A stretch of 64,000 bases of DNA, from positions 1,364,001-1,428,000 of the forward strand of contig NZ_CP048410.1 of the NCBI RefSeq assembly GCF_019357415.1, in the 5' to 3' direction. Every line of letters starts with the position of its first letter. Positions within the stretch are counted from its first letter, which is position 1. The notes below the pieces were generated by a model. That model was not told the origin of the DNA. It made no database searches and was given only the letters and a program-made list of their open reading frames with translations. The stretch is from Gramella sp. MT6 (lineage in GTDB: Bacteria > Bacteroidota > Bacteroidia > Flavobacteriales > Flavobacteriaceae). Shown here in pieces: positions 25,970 through 36,328 of the stretch. Made by a program: the position numbers and the translations under genes.

Positions 25970-28069
25970 ATGAACAAAAATATTCTGCAATACGAATCTA
26001 AAGTTTGGTCTACCGCCGACCTTTTGATTGCTTCTGGAATTAAACAATCCGATTTTCCTAAATATATGATGCCTTATTTTGCTCTCATTATGCTGGAGAG
26101 TAGATTAAAGAGGCATTACAATGACTTACTCCAGGATTTCGGAGTTGAATCTTTTAAAGACCTCGATAATCAAGAGGACTTTATAGAAGAGTTCAAGGAT
26201 TACAATATTGGATATAACGATCTTGTAATCAGGAAACAGAAAACTTTAGCTGAAATTTGCAGAAACGATACTACCTTTGATAATGATTTCAGTGCTTACT
26301 TGAATGCCTTTGATGCTGAAACCAGAGAATTATTGGGAGTTGACAGGGCTAATACAGAGGAGAAATATCTTGATATTTCTGGTATTAGCGGGCAATTAAG
26401 AAAGAAAGATGTATTATTTGATTCTGTTAAAAAATGGAGTGAGATAGATTTGACTCCATTTAATAACTCTGAAATTACCACTCTTGAAGAGCACATAAAA
26501 AGGAAATGGGCGGATATTTCTGCAGAAACGGCCGGAGAGCAGTATACCCCTGATGATATTATTTCTCTTATTTCCGAAATTATCCTTTCTAAAACCGAAG
26601 ACAATGACCAGTTCCTAACCATCTATGACCCGACCTGTGGGGGAGGAAACCTGTTATTTGGTGTTGAGGATAAGATTAAAGAAAAATATAACAGGCCTAC
26701 TAAAACTTACGGGGAGGATTGGAGCGATAGTTTATATGCATTGGCGAAAATTGAGAGTCGCTTTCGTACAGATTCTGAAATTAAATATGGGAACACATTA
26801 ACTAACAGAACCTTTAGTGAGAAAGAATTCTCTCTAGTAGTAGCCAATCCTCCTTATGGAGTGGATTGGAAAGGTTACCAAAAAGATATAAGGAACGACC
26901 AGACAGGGCGCTTTTACGATTTACCTTCCATTAGCGACGGGCAGTTCTTATTTACACAACATATAATTTCCCAGTTAGCTGGAGATGGATTATCTATTGT
27001 AGTTCATAATGGTTCCACCTTATTTAGTGGGGATGCCGGAAGTGGTGAAAGCAATATTCGAAAATACTTTTTTGATGAGGATATTGTAGAGGCTATTATC
27101 CAGTTACCAACAGATGAATTCTTCAATACCGGCATATATACTTATCTCTGGATCTTTAATAAAAATAAAGCTAAAGACAGAGAGGATAAAGTGATTCTAA
27201 TAAACGCCAGTGAATTCTATGAACCATTAAAAAAGAGCAAAGGAAAAAAGCGAAAAGAAATGACTCCTTCTAAGCGGGACATTATTGTAAATGCTCTTTC
27301 AGAATTCAAGGATACAGATTACGCCAGGGTTTTTGACAAATGGCATTTTTATTATAACAAACAAGCAATAATGCTTACCAATGTAGATAATGAAGGTAAG
27401 GCCGTAGAGATGCCAGATATTGTACAAAGAAATGGGGAGATCAACGAGGCAACTTCTATTAAATTAAAAGTGAAGTCTGTTTTTCATATGGACACCTTGA
27501 ATAAGGAGAATATGAAAAAACTTACTGAAACAAATATTACCGAATATCCTGCTGAGTATAAAAACCTAAAGGAGTATTACGATGAATACTTTAAATCTTT
27601 CATTAAAGAATTTGACTATAGGGATCCCTCTTTTAGCCTCCATACGAAGGACGGCTTTTGCTATACTTTTGATGATGGTAAGGAGAGCCTGGTAAAAATT
27701 GGGAAGAACCAGGAGAAGACTTTTCTGGGTAATGGGAAGATAGATATTAAGGCCAGTTACAAAAAGATAACCAAATCTAAGCCTGAGCATATATTGGTGA
27801 CGGCAGAGATCAAAAAAGACCTGGGGAAAGATTATGAGGTCATTCCTTATTCCCCCGATGAAAAAGAAAACCGGAAGAATATTGCCGTGTTTATGGCAAA
27901 ATATATCACCAAACCTTTTGAGTATTTAGACAATACAATTGGCGTGGAAATCAATTTCAATAAAGTGTTCTATAAACCTAAAAAACTAAGACCTGTATCA
28001 AAAATTTTAGAAGATCTGGAAAAACTGGAAGGTGATTTATCTACTTTGGAAAACCAATTAGCTTTATAA
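25970..28069 (+). CDS. hsdM: Type I restriction system methyltransferase HsdM
   Basis: This 699-aa protein is an N6-adenine DNA methylase. 'TCGGGNLLFGV' (about residue 220) is the SAM-binding motif I region, and 'VVANPPYGVDW' (about 290-300) is the catalytic N-P-P-Y motif IV. An N-terminal helical domain (about 1-150) resembles HsdM_N. The C-terminal ~200 residues are Lys/Glu-rich and longer than in classical HsdM (~500 aa). It should modify host DNA in a complex with HsdS. Its stop overlaps the hsdS start by 1 nt. Confidence 0.92.
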   Translation: MNKNILQYESKVWSTADLLIASGIKQSDFPKYMMPYFALIMLESRLKRHYNDLLQDFGVESFKDLDNQEDFIEEFKDYNIGYNDLVIRKQKTLAEICRNDTTFDNDFSAYLNAFDAETRELLGVDRANTEEKYLDISGISGQLRKKDVLFDSVKKWSEIDLTPFNNSEITTLEEHIKRKWADISAETAGEQYTPDDIISLISEIILSKTEDNDQFLTIYDPTCGGGNLLFGVEDKIKEKYNRPTKTYGEDWSDSLYALAKIESRFRTDSEIKYGNTLTNRTFSEKEFSLVVANPPYGVDWKGYQKDIRNDQTGRFYDLPSISDGQFLFTQHIISQLAGDGLSIVVHNGSTLFSGDAGSGESNIRKYFFDEDIVEAIIQLPTDEFFNTGIYTYLWIFNKNKAKDREDKVILINASEFYEPLKKSKGKKRKEMTPSKRDIIVNALSEFKDTDYARVFDKWHFYYNKQAIMLTNVDNEGKAVEMPDIVQRNGEINEATSIKLKVKSVFHMDTLNKENMKKLTETNITEYPAEYKNLKEYYDEYFKSFIKEFDYRDPSFSLHTKDGFCYTFDDGKESLVKIGKNQEKTFLGNGKIDIKASYKKITKSKPEHILVTAEIKKDLGKDYEVIPYSPDEKENRKNIAVFMAKYITKPFEYLDNTIGVEINFNKVFYKPKKLRPVSKILEDLEKLEGDLSTLENQLAL

Positions 28070-29391
28070 TGAATAAGTTGAAAATTGATAAAAACATAGA
28101 GGGTAGCTGGCTGAGGAATGTTCCTGAAGGCTGGAGAATAGAAAGGTTAAAGGACTTAGGACCATTACAAAACGGAGTAAGTAAAGGGAAAGAATATTTT
28201 GGGTCAGGTAATCCTTTCGTTAGTTACGGGAATGTATATAATGATTCAATAGAATTAAATAGAATTAAAAAATTAGCAAATTCAAATAAAGGGGAACAAA
28301 AGCAATATTCCGTTGTAGAAGGTGATATATTCTTTACAAGAACTTCTGAGACCATCGATGAAATAGGTATTTCGGCAACCGCAATGGAGACAATCCCAAA
28401 AGCAACTTTTTCTGGATTTGTTATTCGCCTTCGCCCTAAGAAATTCAAAATTGAAAAAGGATTTTCAAAATACTATTTTCAATCAGTTTTAAACCGGCAA
28501 TTATTAAGTAAAGAAATAAATTTAGTTACCAGAGCTTCCCTAAGTCAGGGAATATTGAATAGTACTCCTGTACTCTTACCACCCAAAGAGGTTCAACAAA
28601 AAATTGCTCGATACCTTAACATTAGAACTCAGGCAATTGATAAAAAAATCAAACTCCTTCAAGAGAAAATAGCCATTTATAAAGAGTATAGAAATTCACT
28701 CATCAATGAAACCGTTACCAAGGGTTTAAACAAAAAAGTCAGTTTAAAGGATAGCGGGATTGAATGGATAGGTGAAATTCCAATGCACTGGAAAGTTTCC
28801 CGTATTAAAGATAATTGTAATAGTATAACGGGGAATAGTATTTCTGATAAGAGCCAATATGAAAATGTAGAGGATTCGATCTCATACATTGCCACAAAAG
28901 ATATAAATATTGAAAATAACTCTATTCATTATGACAATGGAATTTACATTCCTAAAAAGGATAAAAATTTCAAGATTTCAAAAAGGAATTCAACTTTATT
29001 GTGCTTAGAAGGTGCTAACGCCGGGAAAAAAGTTGCTTTTTCAAACCGCAATATTGCATTTGTCAATAAGCTAGCATCCATTAAAAGTTCTAGTAAAGAT
29101 TTAGATGATAAATATCTTTTCTACGTAATACAGTCAGGTTTATTCAAAAATCAATTTTTTGCTGAAATGAGCGGTTTAATTGGTGGGGTATCACTCGGTA
29201 TCATTAGATATTTTAATATAATAATTCCTCCAAAAAAAGATCAAATTGAAATCGTTGAATTCCTTGATTTAAATACAGAGACTATCAATAAAATTGTTGG
29301 CAATATTAAAAAACAGATCAAGACCTTAAAAGAACTGCGCAAAACCCTGATTAATGATGTGGTAACGGGTAAAATAAAAGTAACCGGTTAA
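28069..29391 (+). CDS. hsdS: Type I restriction system specificity subunit HsdS
   Basis: This 440-aa protein has the two-repeat HsdS plan. TRD1 ends in 'VLLPPKEVQQKIARYLNIRT' (20 residues) with a helical spacer (about 180-230), TRD2 starts near 'WIGEIPMHWKVSRIKDNCNS' (20 residues), and a second conserved helix contains 'EIVEFLDLNTETINKIV'. It reads the bipartite target sequence for methylation and cleavage. The target cannot be predicted from the sequence. It lies between hsdM (1-nt overlap) and the methylase-like gene (2-nt gap). Confidence 0.93.
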   Translation: MNKLKIDKNIEGSWLRNVPEGWRIERLKDLGPLQNGVSKGKEYFGSGNPFVSYGNVYNDSIELNRIKKLANSNKGEQKQYSVVEGDIFFTRTSETIDEIGISATAMETIPKATFSGFVIRLRPKKFKIEKGFSKYYFQSVLNRQLLSKEINLVTRASLSQGILNSTPVLLPPKEVQQKIARYLNIRTQAIDKKIKLLQEKIAIYKEYRNSLINETVTKGLNKKVSLKDSGIEWIGEIPMHWKVSRIKDNCNSITGNSISDKSQYENVEDSISYIATKDINIENNSIHYDNGIYIPKKDKNFKISKRNSTLLCLEGANAGKKVAFSNRNIAFVNKLASIKSSSKDLDDKYLFYVIQSGLFKNQFFAEMSGLIGGVSLGIIRYFNIIIPPKKDQIEIVEFLDLNTETINKIVGNIKKQIKTLKELRKTLINDVVTGKIKVTG

Positions 29392-29393
29392 AT

Positions 29394-31655
29394 ATGGAAA
29401 TTAAAGAGCTAAAATCAATTATAGAACAGAATAGAGGAAAAACAAGATCCTATAGATTCTTAGATAATACCTCTTTAAAAATTTTAGCCCAATTAATTTC
29501 AGACCCAGAAAAGGCAAAATCTATAACTGAATCGGGTTTATTAAAACTGGATAATTTGCCTTTTTCAGAAACCTATATAACAGACTTTCTTAAAGAACTT
29601 ATTTCTGATTATCAAATCCATAAGGTCCTGGATCCCTGGGCAAATGTAGGTCAGTTCTTAAAAATCATTGATTTACCTCCCGAAAGCAAGAAAGGATATG
29701 TCATTAGTAATGAATTACTCCATCTAAATGAAGCCATAGGTACAAAGGCTAATATAATCTACGGTGACCCACAGGATTTAATAGAAAAAGAAAGTGAAAT
29801 TTTCGACCTGATAATATCTAATCTGCCAATAGGCCTTTCCACGAGCCATAAAAAATTTGGCTTAGCCAGAAATGATCTTAGCTTTCAGCTAATTCTCCAA
29901 AGCTTGAGTAGGCTAAATGAGGATGGGATATTAATTTCAAGTGTAGGTGGAACTATTTTTAGTTCAAGTAATGGAAAGAACTTTATAGATAAAGTTAATG
30001 AGTTAGGATACAGGGTAAAAGCAATTTTTGAAACTCCGTCTAGTGCCTTAAACAATCTCTCCAGAGTTTCTTTCTTTCTGGTAGTAATTGAAAAAGGTGA
30101 GCAGAATGAGGTTTTTATATCTGAAATATTAGATGATTCAGAGCAACAAACTGAAACTCTGAAAAATTTCAGATCTCATAAAAGCGACAGGAACCTGTCA
30201 TATGGCACCTGGAAGCAGCCTTCTGAAATAAATTCTCTTTCCAAGTTAAAACTGTACAAGGAGGTAGATATTCTTATAAAGCGTACAGGAATAGCCCCAA
30301 GTTCTTTATCGAATTTGGGTGAATTTGTAAAGACGCAGGATATTTCACCAGAAGATATCGTGGTGAAGATTCCTACTTTTTTATCTGCTAAAGTGCGATT
30401 GGTAGATACTGACCAAGAATTAAAAGAAAACGCTTATCATTTTTTAAAACTTGATATTAATAAAGCTAATCCATTATATCTAGTTAATTTTCTTAATAGT
30501 GAACTTGGTAAAAAGATTTTATCTAAGTATGCCTCCGGTGTAGCCATTCCCTCAATTAACAAATCAGTTTTAAATAATATAGAAATACCCATTCCAGAAT
30601 TTAAAGTACAAAATGAAGCAGTTTCCCTGGATAAAAAAATCCAAGACCTACAGGATTATCTCTCTTCTCAAACAAACTTATTGTGGAAAAATCCTAAATC
30701 CTTACTGGAAGTTCAGAATAACCTGGATAAGAAAATTAAAAAATCAGATAATATCGAATGGTTGGAGGAACTTCCCTTTCCGCTGGCTTCCATTTATTGG
30801 GGATATCTTTCCGAAACTGATACATCCAAAAAGGTAGAATATTTATTATTGTTTTTTGAAGGGTTCTGTGAATTCCTGGATACTCTTATAATAAGTGCTA
30901 TAAGCTCTGATAAATCTTTCTACCAGAATACTGCGAAAGAATGGCTAACCAACGAAAAAGAAAAACTATGGCACGAAAGAGCTACGTTTGGGAACTGGCA
31001 ACAGCTTTATGCGGTATTGAGAAAAAATATTAGGAAATTACTTGATAGTAATCAAAAAGGAGATAAAGAGGTAATTGAGAATCTATTCGCTAATGCAAAT
31101 TCTGATTTTTTTGAATTAATCACTTCAAAAGATTTAAATAGAATATTTGATCAGGTTGTTACTATTAGGAATAGCTATAAGGGACACGGAGGGATAACAT
31201 CTGAAGCAAGAAATAAAGAGGTGCTTATCCAGTTAGAGAAGAAATTCGATTCAATAAAAGATCTTATTATCAGAGCCTTTAGAAATGTTAATTTGTTTAC
31301 GGTAGTTCCTAAAACAATGGATTGGGATGAGGAAGAAAACTTATTCGAAACTACCTGTAAAATTCTGAAAGGCACACGATCAAAATTTAAACAAGAAGAA
31401 ATAAGAACTTCGCGGAAACTGTCTTCTGGTAAGTTGTACCTGTTACCGGAAAACCAGTTCAAGCCAATCGAACTCCTTCCGTTTGTACAAATGAGGGAGG
31501 CTCCAATAACACAGCAAAATGCCTGCTACTTTTATAACAGAATAGAGGGAGATAAAGTTAGACTTGTATCTTATCACTATGATAAAGAAGAAGAGGTATT
31601 TATTGAACGTGAAAATATGGCCTCTTTTATCCAATTATTGAACCCATCAGACTAA
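29394..31655 (+). CDS. Degenerate N6-methylase-like protein with HsdS-like and HEPN-like parts
   Basis: This 753-aa protein is unusual. Residues ~1-250 resemble an HsdM Rossmann fold: 'VLDPWANVGQFL' in place of motif I, and 'DLIISNLPIGLS' where N-P-P-[YF] should be. The catalytic motif is therefore altered to N-L-P-I and methylation is doubtful. Residues ~290-420 look like an HsdS target-recognition half ('SGVAIPSINKSVLNNIEIPI', 20 residues). Near residue 592 'RNSYKGHGG' fits the R-x(4-6)-H pattern of HEPN nucleases, which may be chance. It sits inside the hsdMS-hsdR operon, so it probably belongs to the same defence complex. I know no named family for the whole. Confidence 0.6.
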   Translation: MEIKELKSIIEQNRGKTRSYRFLDNTSLKILAQLISDPEKAKSITESGLLKLDNLPFSETYITDFLKELISDYQIHKVLDPWANVGQFLKIIDLPPESKKGYVISNELLHLNEAIGTKANIIYGDPQDLIEKESEIFDLIISNLPIGLSTSHKKFGLARNDLSFQLILQSLSRLNEDGILISSVGGTIFSSSNGKNFIDKVNELGYRVKAIFETPSSALNNLSRVSFFLVVIEKGEQNEVFISEILDDSEQQTETLKNFRSHKSDRNLSYGTWKQPSEINSLSKLKLYKEVDILIKRTGIAPSSLSNLGEFVKTQDISPEDIVVKIPTFLSAKVRLVDTDQELKENAYHFLKLDINKANPLYLVNFLNSELGKKILSKYASGVAIPSINKSVLNNIEIPIPEFKVQNEAVSLDKKIQDLQDYLSSQTNLLWKNPKSLLEVQNNLDKKIKKSDNIEWLEELPFPLASIYWGYLSETDTSKKVEYLLLFFEGFCEFLDTLIISAISSDKSFYQNTAKEWLTNEKEKLWHERATFGNWQQLYAVLRKNIRKLLDSNQKGDKEVIENLFANANSDFFELITSKDLNRIFDQVVTIRNSYKGHGGITSEARNKEVLIQLEKKFDSIKDLIIRAFRNVNLFTVVPKTMDWDEEENLFETTCKILKGTRSKFKQEEIRTSRKLSSGKLYLLPENQFKPIELLPFVQMREAPITQQNACYFYNRIEGDKVRLVSYHYDKEEEVFIERENMASFIQLLNPSD

Positions 31656-31658
31656 CCT

Positions 31659-34600
31659 ATGGACGAACTACTACTTCAGGATAAATACTTAATGAACTTT
31701 CTTACCCAACGTACGGATGGGTTGAGATATAAAGAAGTCAAAGCTAATACCGTATCTCCTCAACATTTTATTATTGATGATCTTAGATATCTACTAAGTG
31801 AAACTTCACTGAACAAGAAGAATTATAAAAAGCTATTGAAGAAATTCGGGAATGATGAAGATCAACTTTTGAAAAAATTTATTGAAACTCTCAATAAACG
31901 AATTGGTGAATCAATGAATATGGCTTTGTTTTTTAATAATAATAAGTCAATTACCTTCGAAGGAGTTAAGATAAATCTGTTTTACCCCGGAGGAACTGTA
32001 ACAAGTGGAGACAAATTATTTGAAGAAAATCAGTTCTCGGTAGTTCAGGAGCTGCCCTATATTTTTAAACACCAAGGTAAAAAGATCTTTACATTTCGTC
32101 CTGATATCACTTTTTTTCTTAATGGGATTTATATCGGCTATTCAGAATTAAAGAGTAATTATAATAACCAGAGTGCTCATAGAGATGGGAAAAGTAAAAT
32201 TGCAAATGATTATCAAAAAGCTGTAGCGGCTTACCTTGAAATTGCAGACGGCAATGATATTTCCCAAAGTATAAGAAAGGATATGCTTAGAATTTTTGAA
32301 AAAGCAATCCATATTACTACCACAGATGTTCAGGATACTTTTGTAATAAGGACAATTTCCAATCATTTTGAAGAAATTAAAGCTAAGGTTATTGATAAGA
32401 CCTATGATTTTAAGGAATACAAGAAGAATATAGCTCACCAGTTAAAGCCTTATCCCGTTCCATTTGAAAAGCAGAAAAGAACTGAACGTTTTGAAGAAGT
32501 GTTTAAAACTCTTTACAGTAAAAAAATGATAGAGAAAGAAATACTCTATTATAATTTCATTGAAAGGGAACTAGTAAAATCTAAGAACGGAAAAACGAAA
32601 GATTATAAACATAATGACGGTCGTTTAATTGCTCCAAGACCTAAACAAAAATTTGGAACAGATAAGATTATTAATAAGATTGATGAATTTTTAATTCACG
32701 AAGACGAACCGGAATATTTGATAAATAAGCTTCGTGAAGAATTAAAGGCTAAAGGCATAGGAGCTGCTCAGATTGAAGAACTTATTCATAAGCGACAGAA
32801 GTACCAGAATAACAAAAATGTCTATTCTCTCTTGTTACAATACGCAGCAGGATTTGGGAAAAGTAATATTATTGGTTGGTCTGCCTTGCAATTAAAAGAC
32901 CTCAGGAAAAATGAAGAGTTTGTCTATGATAAAATTATGCTTATTGTAGACCGGGTACAGTTGCGCGATCAACTTGATACCAAAATGTACAATATGAACA
33001 TAGCTAATAGTATGTTCATAGAAGCAAGTAGTAAAAAATCGTTTTTAGAAGCTTTAAAAACCGATAAACGGATTGTTGTAGTTAACCTTCAGAAATTCAA
33101 TTCTATTCGGGATTTTCTGGATGATCAGGTATTAAAGCAGTTGGCAGAAATGCGAATTGCATTCCTTATTGATGAAATCCATAGATCTAATAGCGGCTTA
33201 CAGCATGAAGAAATGGTTTCATTATTTGATGAACTCCAAAACAGCTTTGATTCAGATAAAGGTTATAAGTCCAATTATAAAAAGAAGAACCTAATTATTG
33301 GATTTACCGCTACCCCAAGCGATATAACCCTGGCACGGTTTGGAGAGTTTAATAAATATGCTGAAGCAGAAAAAATCTGGGTACCCTTTGATAGTTACAC
33401 TATGAAGGAAGCTATCGAAGATGGATATATTTTAAATCCAATAAAGGGGATTGTTCCGGTATCAGCAAAAATGTATTTCGAAAAACCTGATGATGCAACC
33501 GAAGGTTTTGAGGAAGATTACGGCTATGGCCTACCCGATAATCCGGATGAAGGAGAAGATGGAAATGGTAAGAAATACAGGATTAGTAAAAAAAGGATTT
33601 ATGAAAATGAGGAGCGAATAGAAGCCATAGCAAAATTTGTTGCTAAACGATTAGTGACTGCTGTATATCATAATATTAGAGGTACGGCAAAAGCTATGTT
33701 AGCCGCTTCATCTATTAATGCCGCTATAAAATATAAGGGATTGATTGAAAAGCATTTTGAACAGCTCACAAAGGAAAAAAAATATGAAAGGTTTGCGGAT
33801 GCGCCTATTTATATTGTGTACAGTTCAGATGGTCAAAAATATGTTAGTAGTTCTAATTTAAATGGCAACCTATCTGAAGCGAAGGTTTTACAGAATTTTG
33901 CAAATGAAAAGAACGGTCTCATTATCGTGGTTGATAAATTACAAACAGGTTTTGACGAACCGAAACTTCATACTTTATTTCTGGATAAGGAGATAAGTGG
34001 TATAAATGCGATTCAAACCATTTCACGGGTTAACAGAACTACTAAGTACAAAAAGGATTGTAAGATAATTGACCTTTCTTATAAAAATGTAAATGTCAAG
34101 AATATTAAACAGGCATTTGAGCATTTCAGTAATGTTGTGGTTAGTGATTTTGATCCTTTAGGTCAGGAGGAAATGCTGAAGGAAATATTTAAGGAATTGC
34201 AGGCTCATCCTTTATTTGAAAGTAATTTCCCTGCTTTTCTTAGATATCAAAGAGGTGAGGCTGAGGTCCAAACAGTATTAGATATTGAGAATAATATTAC
34301 CAATTATATATATAAACATAAAGAGGAGGCAAAAACCCTGAAATTTAGGGTAAATACCTATTTTAAAATTTTAAACCTAATCCAATTTGTCATTGAAACA
34401 GATGATAAATATTCAGAAGAAAATTTTCTTCACTTCTGGCAAAAATTCAACAATATCTATAATACCCTCCTGGGGACTACTGAGTTGATAGACGAGGTAG
34501 AAGTCTATTTTGACAATAGGATTGGAATAGTCTCTCCTAAGGAAATAGAAGAGCCTCCAAAGCGAGGAAATGGAGGTGTAAATGAGCCTTCTCCAACCTA

Positions 34601-34946
34601 TGGAAAGCAATACAAGTTCGATATTTTAGCGGTAATCGAAAAAAGGAATGAGGAAGAGGAGGAAATTGAGGAGTTGATTCTCGATTTTGAGAATAAAATA
34701 GAGCAGTTCTTTGATTATGTAACGCTACCTGCAAACGGCAAGTATATAATTGCCAAAATGAAAGATGAACATTCCACATTTGATGATGAGGAAATTTATG
34801 ATGATTTCGAAAAGATATATAAAAAGTTCATTCGTCGAAACCGTAAGTCTTTAGGAGAGTTTTTTATTAAGGAAACTAAAGATATGATCAATCAACTTTG
34901 CGATGACTTTGAGAAAAGTATAAACGGCAAATTTCAAGAAAATTAA
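31659..34946 (+). CDS. hsdR: Type I restriction endonuclease subunit HsdR
   Basis: This 1095-aa protein combines an N-terminal PD-(D/E)xK nuclease ('RPDITFFLNGIYIGYSELKS', 20 residues, with Asp and E-L-K) with a superfamily 2 helicase: Walker A 'AAGFGKSN' near residue 397, 'LIDEIHRSNSG' as the DExH box near 503, 'GFTATPSD' as motif III, and 'TISRVNRT' as motif VI. It translocates DNA and cuts unmodified DNA far from the site. It is separated by only 3 nt from the methylase-like gene, in a continuous operon. Confidence 0.93.
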   Translation: MDELLLQDKYLMNFLTQRTDGLRYKEVKANTVSPQHFIIDDLRYLLSETSLNKKNYKKLLKKFGNDEDQLLKKFIETLNKRIGESMNMALFFNNNKSITFEGVKINLFYPGGTVTSGDKLFEENQFSVVQELPYIFKHQGKKIFTFRPDITFFLNGIYIGYSELKSNYNNQSAHRDGKSKIANDYQKAVAAYLEIADGNDISQSIRKDMLRIFEKAIHITTTDVQDTFVIRTISNHFEEIKAKVIDKTYDFKEYKKNIAHQLKPYPVPFEKQKRTERFEEVFKTLYSKKMIEKEILYYNFIERELVKSKNGKTKDYKHNDGRLIAPRPKQKFGTDKIINKIDEFLIHEDEPEYLINKLREELKAKGIGAAQIEELIHKRQKYQNNKNVYSLLLQYAAGFGKSNIIGWSALQLKDLRKNEEFVYDKIMLIVDRVQLRDQLDTKMYNMNIANSMFIEASSKKSFLEALKTDKRIVVVNLQKFNSIRDFLDDQVLKQLAEMRIAFLIDEIHRSNSGLQHEEMVSLFDELQNSFDSDKGYKSNYKKKNLIIGFTATPSDITLARFGEFNKYAEAEKIWVPFDSYTMKEAIEDGYILNPIKGIVPVSAKMYFEKPDDATEGFEEDYGYGLPDNPDEGEDGNGKKYRISKKRIYENEERIEAIAKFVAKRLVTAVYHNIRGTAKAMLAASSINAAIKYKGLIEKHFEQLTKEKKYERFADAPIYIVYSSDGQKYVSSSNLNGNLSEAKVLQNFANEKNGLIIVVDKLQTGFDEPKLHTLFLDKEISGINAIQTISRVNRTTKYKKDCKIIDLSYKNVNVKNIKQAFEHFSNVVVSDFDPLGQEEMLKEIFKELQAHPLFESNFPAFLRYQRGEAEVQTVLDIENNITNYIYKHKEEAKTLKFRVNTYFKILNLIQFVIETDDKYSEENFLHFWQKFNNIYNTLLGTTELIDEVEVYFDNRIGIVSPKEIEEPPKRGNGGVNEPSPTYGKQYKFDILAVIEKRNEEEEEIEELILDFENKIEQFFDYVTLPANGKYIIAKMKDEHSTFDDEEIYDDFEKIYKKFIRRNRKSLGEFFIKETKDMINQLCDDFEKSINGKFQEN

Positions 34947-34975
34947 AACTAACCACCTAATTTAAGCTCTAAATT

Positions 34976-36319
34976 TTGATAAACTCTTCAGCCAAAAGTA
35001 AAGTCCTTTCTTTATGGAATGACTATCAAAAAAGTTCAGAACCTATAACAACCCTGAAGGGAAAAGAAATCCCTGAAATTGATAAAAAGCGAATTCTGGC
35101 GATTGAGGATATTAAGAAAATAATCGCAAGCTTTCTTAATGGAGAAACCGATGTGTTTAGCTTTAAGACTTCCTTGGATAGTTACAATAAGCGAAATAAT
35201 TTATGGGGATTTACAGCAGTCAAAGGACAGATGTTCTTTAATCAGCTGGTGCGAACCTATGGGGATGATGGGCAGAAATTCCCTAATTTATTAAAGGAGG
35301 TAATAAGGGAGCCTAAAGATTTAAATGAAGCACTTAATTTTATTGAAAAATTAGAGACCTACATTAGTGATGATTATGATAAAGCATCTGATAAGAGAAA
35401 AGTTCCTAAGCCTTCTTCTGTAGGATACTTTCTATCTTACTTCTGGCAAATTCATAATTATAAAAAATGGCCAATTCTATATTCATCTCTAATCTCAACT
35501 TTCAGTGAAATAGGTATCTGGGAGGAGAAGGAGAATCAAAAAGAAACATATCGTTTCTTTTATCACCTGAATGAAGATATAAAAGCTTTTTTAAGTTCTA
35601 AGACTAACTCCAAAATTGGAAATTGGGGAGTAGAGCATTGTTTTTGGAGTTTACACCTTAATAATCGCGCACCGGAACCCAAGACAAAGCCTAAGATAGA
35701 AAGTGAACCGGTTAATATTGAAGAAGAATCCAAGGTTACTCTTGCAAAACCAAATTTTGATATTCAGGATTATTTGATCCCTCTGCTTTCAAATCTTGTG
35801 GAGCTGGGTGAAGATCAGGAAAATACATCATCTAAAAAAGGACATTTATTCGAAAAGAAAGTTGCCCAAGCTTTTAATCAATTAGACTTTGATGTGGTAG
35901 AATTAGGTCAGGGAAGGGGAAGAAATCCTGATGCAATATTGAAATTCAGAAAGGAAAATATTGCATTTATCGTTGATGCAAAGGCTTATAGTAAAGGATA
36001 TGATTTGGGAATTGATGATAGAGCAATACGGGAGTACATAAATGTTCATTGTCCTAAACTGCAGGATGATGGATTTAAAAAGATCGGTTTTATCATTGTC
36101 AGTAATAGTTTTAAATCTGATTTTGAAACCTTTATTAATGACGTAACCTGGAATACACCCATAAAAAGATTTATTCTCATCACCACCAGTGCCTTGCTCC
36201 ATCTTGTAGCATATAAGGCAAAAGATAAATTGGATATAAATCAAATCACGGAGAGCTTAATTAAGCTGGGAACTTTAATAACTGAAAAAGAAGTTATTGG
36301 TGAATTTGAAGATGTTTAA
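34976..36319 (+). CDS. Protein with FokI-like cleavage domain
   Basis: This 447-aa protein starts at a TTG at 34976. Its C-terminal ~160 residues match the FokI cleavage-domain pattern: 'RNPDAILKFRKEN' then 'AFIVDAKAYSKGYDLGIDDR' (20 residues) parallels the FokI 'KPDGAIY...GVIVDTKAYSGGYNLPIGQ' arrangement, with the PD...D-x-K catalytic set, and 'KIGFIIVSNSFKSDF' follows where FokI has its late strand. The N-terminal ~240 residues include 'SYFWQIHNYKKWPILYSSL', of unknown role, possibly recognition. It follows hsdR by 29 nt. It may be an accessory nuclease of the type I locus or an independent restriction enzyme. Confidence 0.75.
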   Translation: MINSSAKSKVLSLWNDYQKSSEPITTLKGKEIPEIDKKRILAIEDIKKIIASFLNGETDVFSFKTSLDSYNKRNNLWGFTAVKGQMFFNQLVRTYGDDGQKFPNLLKEVIREPKDLNEALNFIEKLETYISDDYDKASDKRKVPKPSSVGYFLSYFWQIHNYKKWPILYSSLISTFSEIGIWEEKENQKETYRFFYHLNEDIKAFLSSKTNSKIGNWGVEHCFWSLHLNNRAPEPKTKPKIESEPVNIEEESKVTLAKPNFDIQDYLIPLLSNLVELGEDQENTSSKKGHLFEKKVAQAFNQLDFDVVELGQGRGRNPDAILKFRKENIAFIVDAKAYSKGYDLGIDDRAIREYINVHCPKLQDDGFKKIGFIIVSNSFKSDFETFINDVTWNTPIKRFILITTSALLHLVAYKAKDKLDINQITESLIKLGTLITEKEVIGEFEDV

Positions 36320-36328
36320 ATATCTCTG

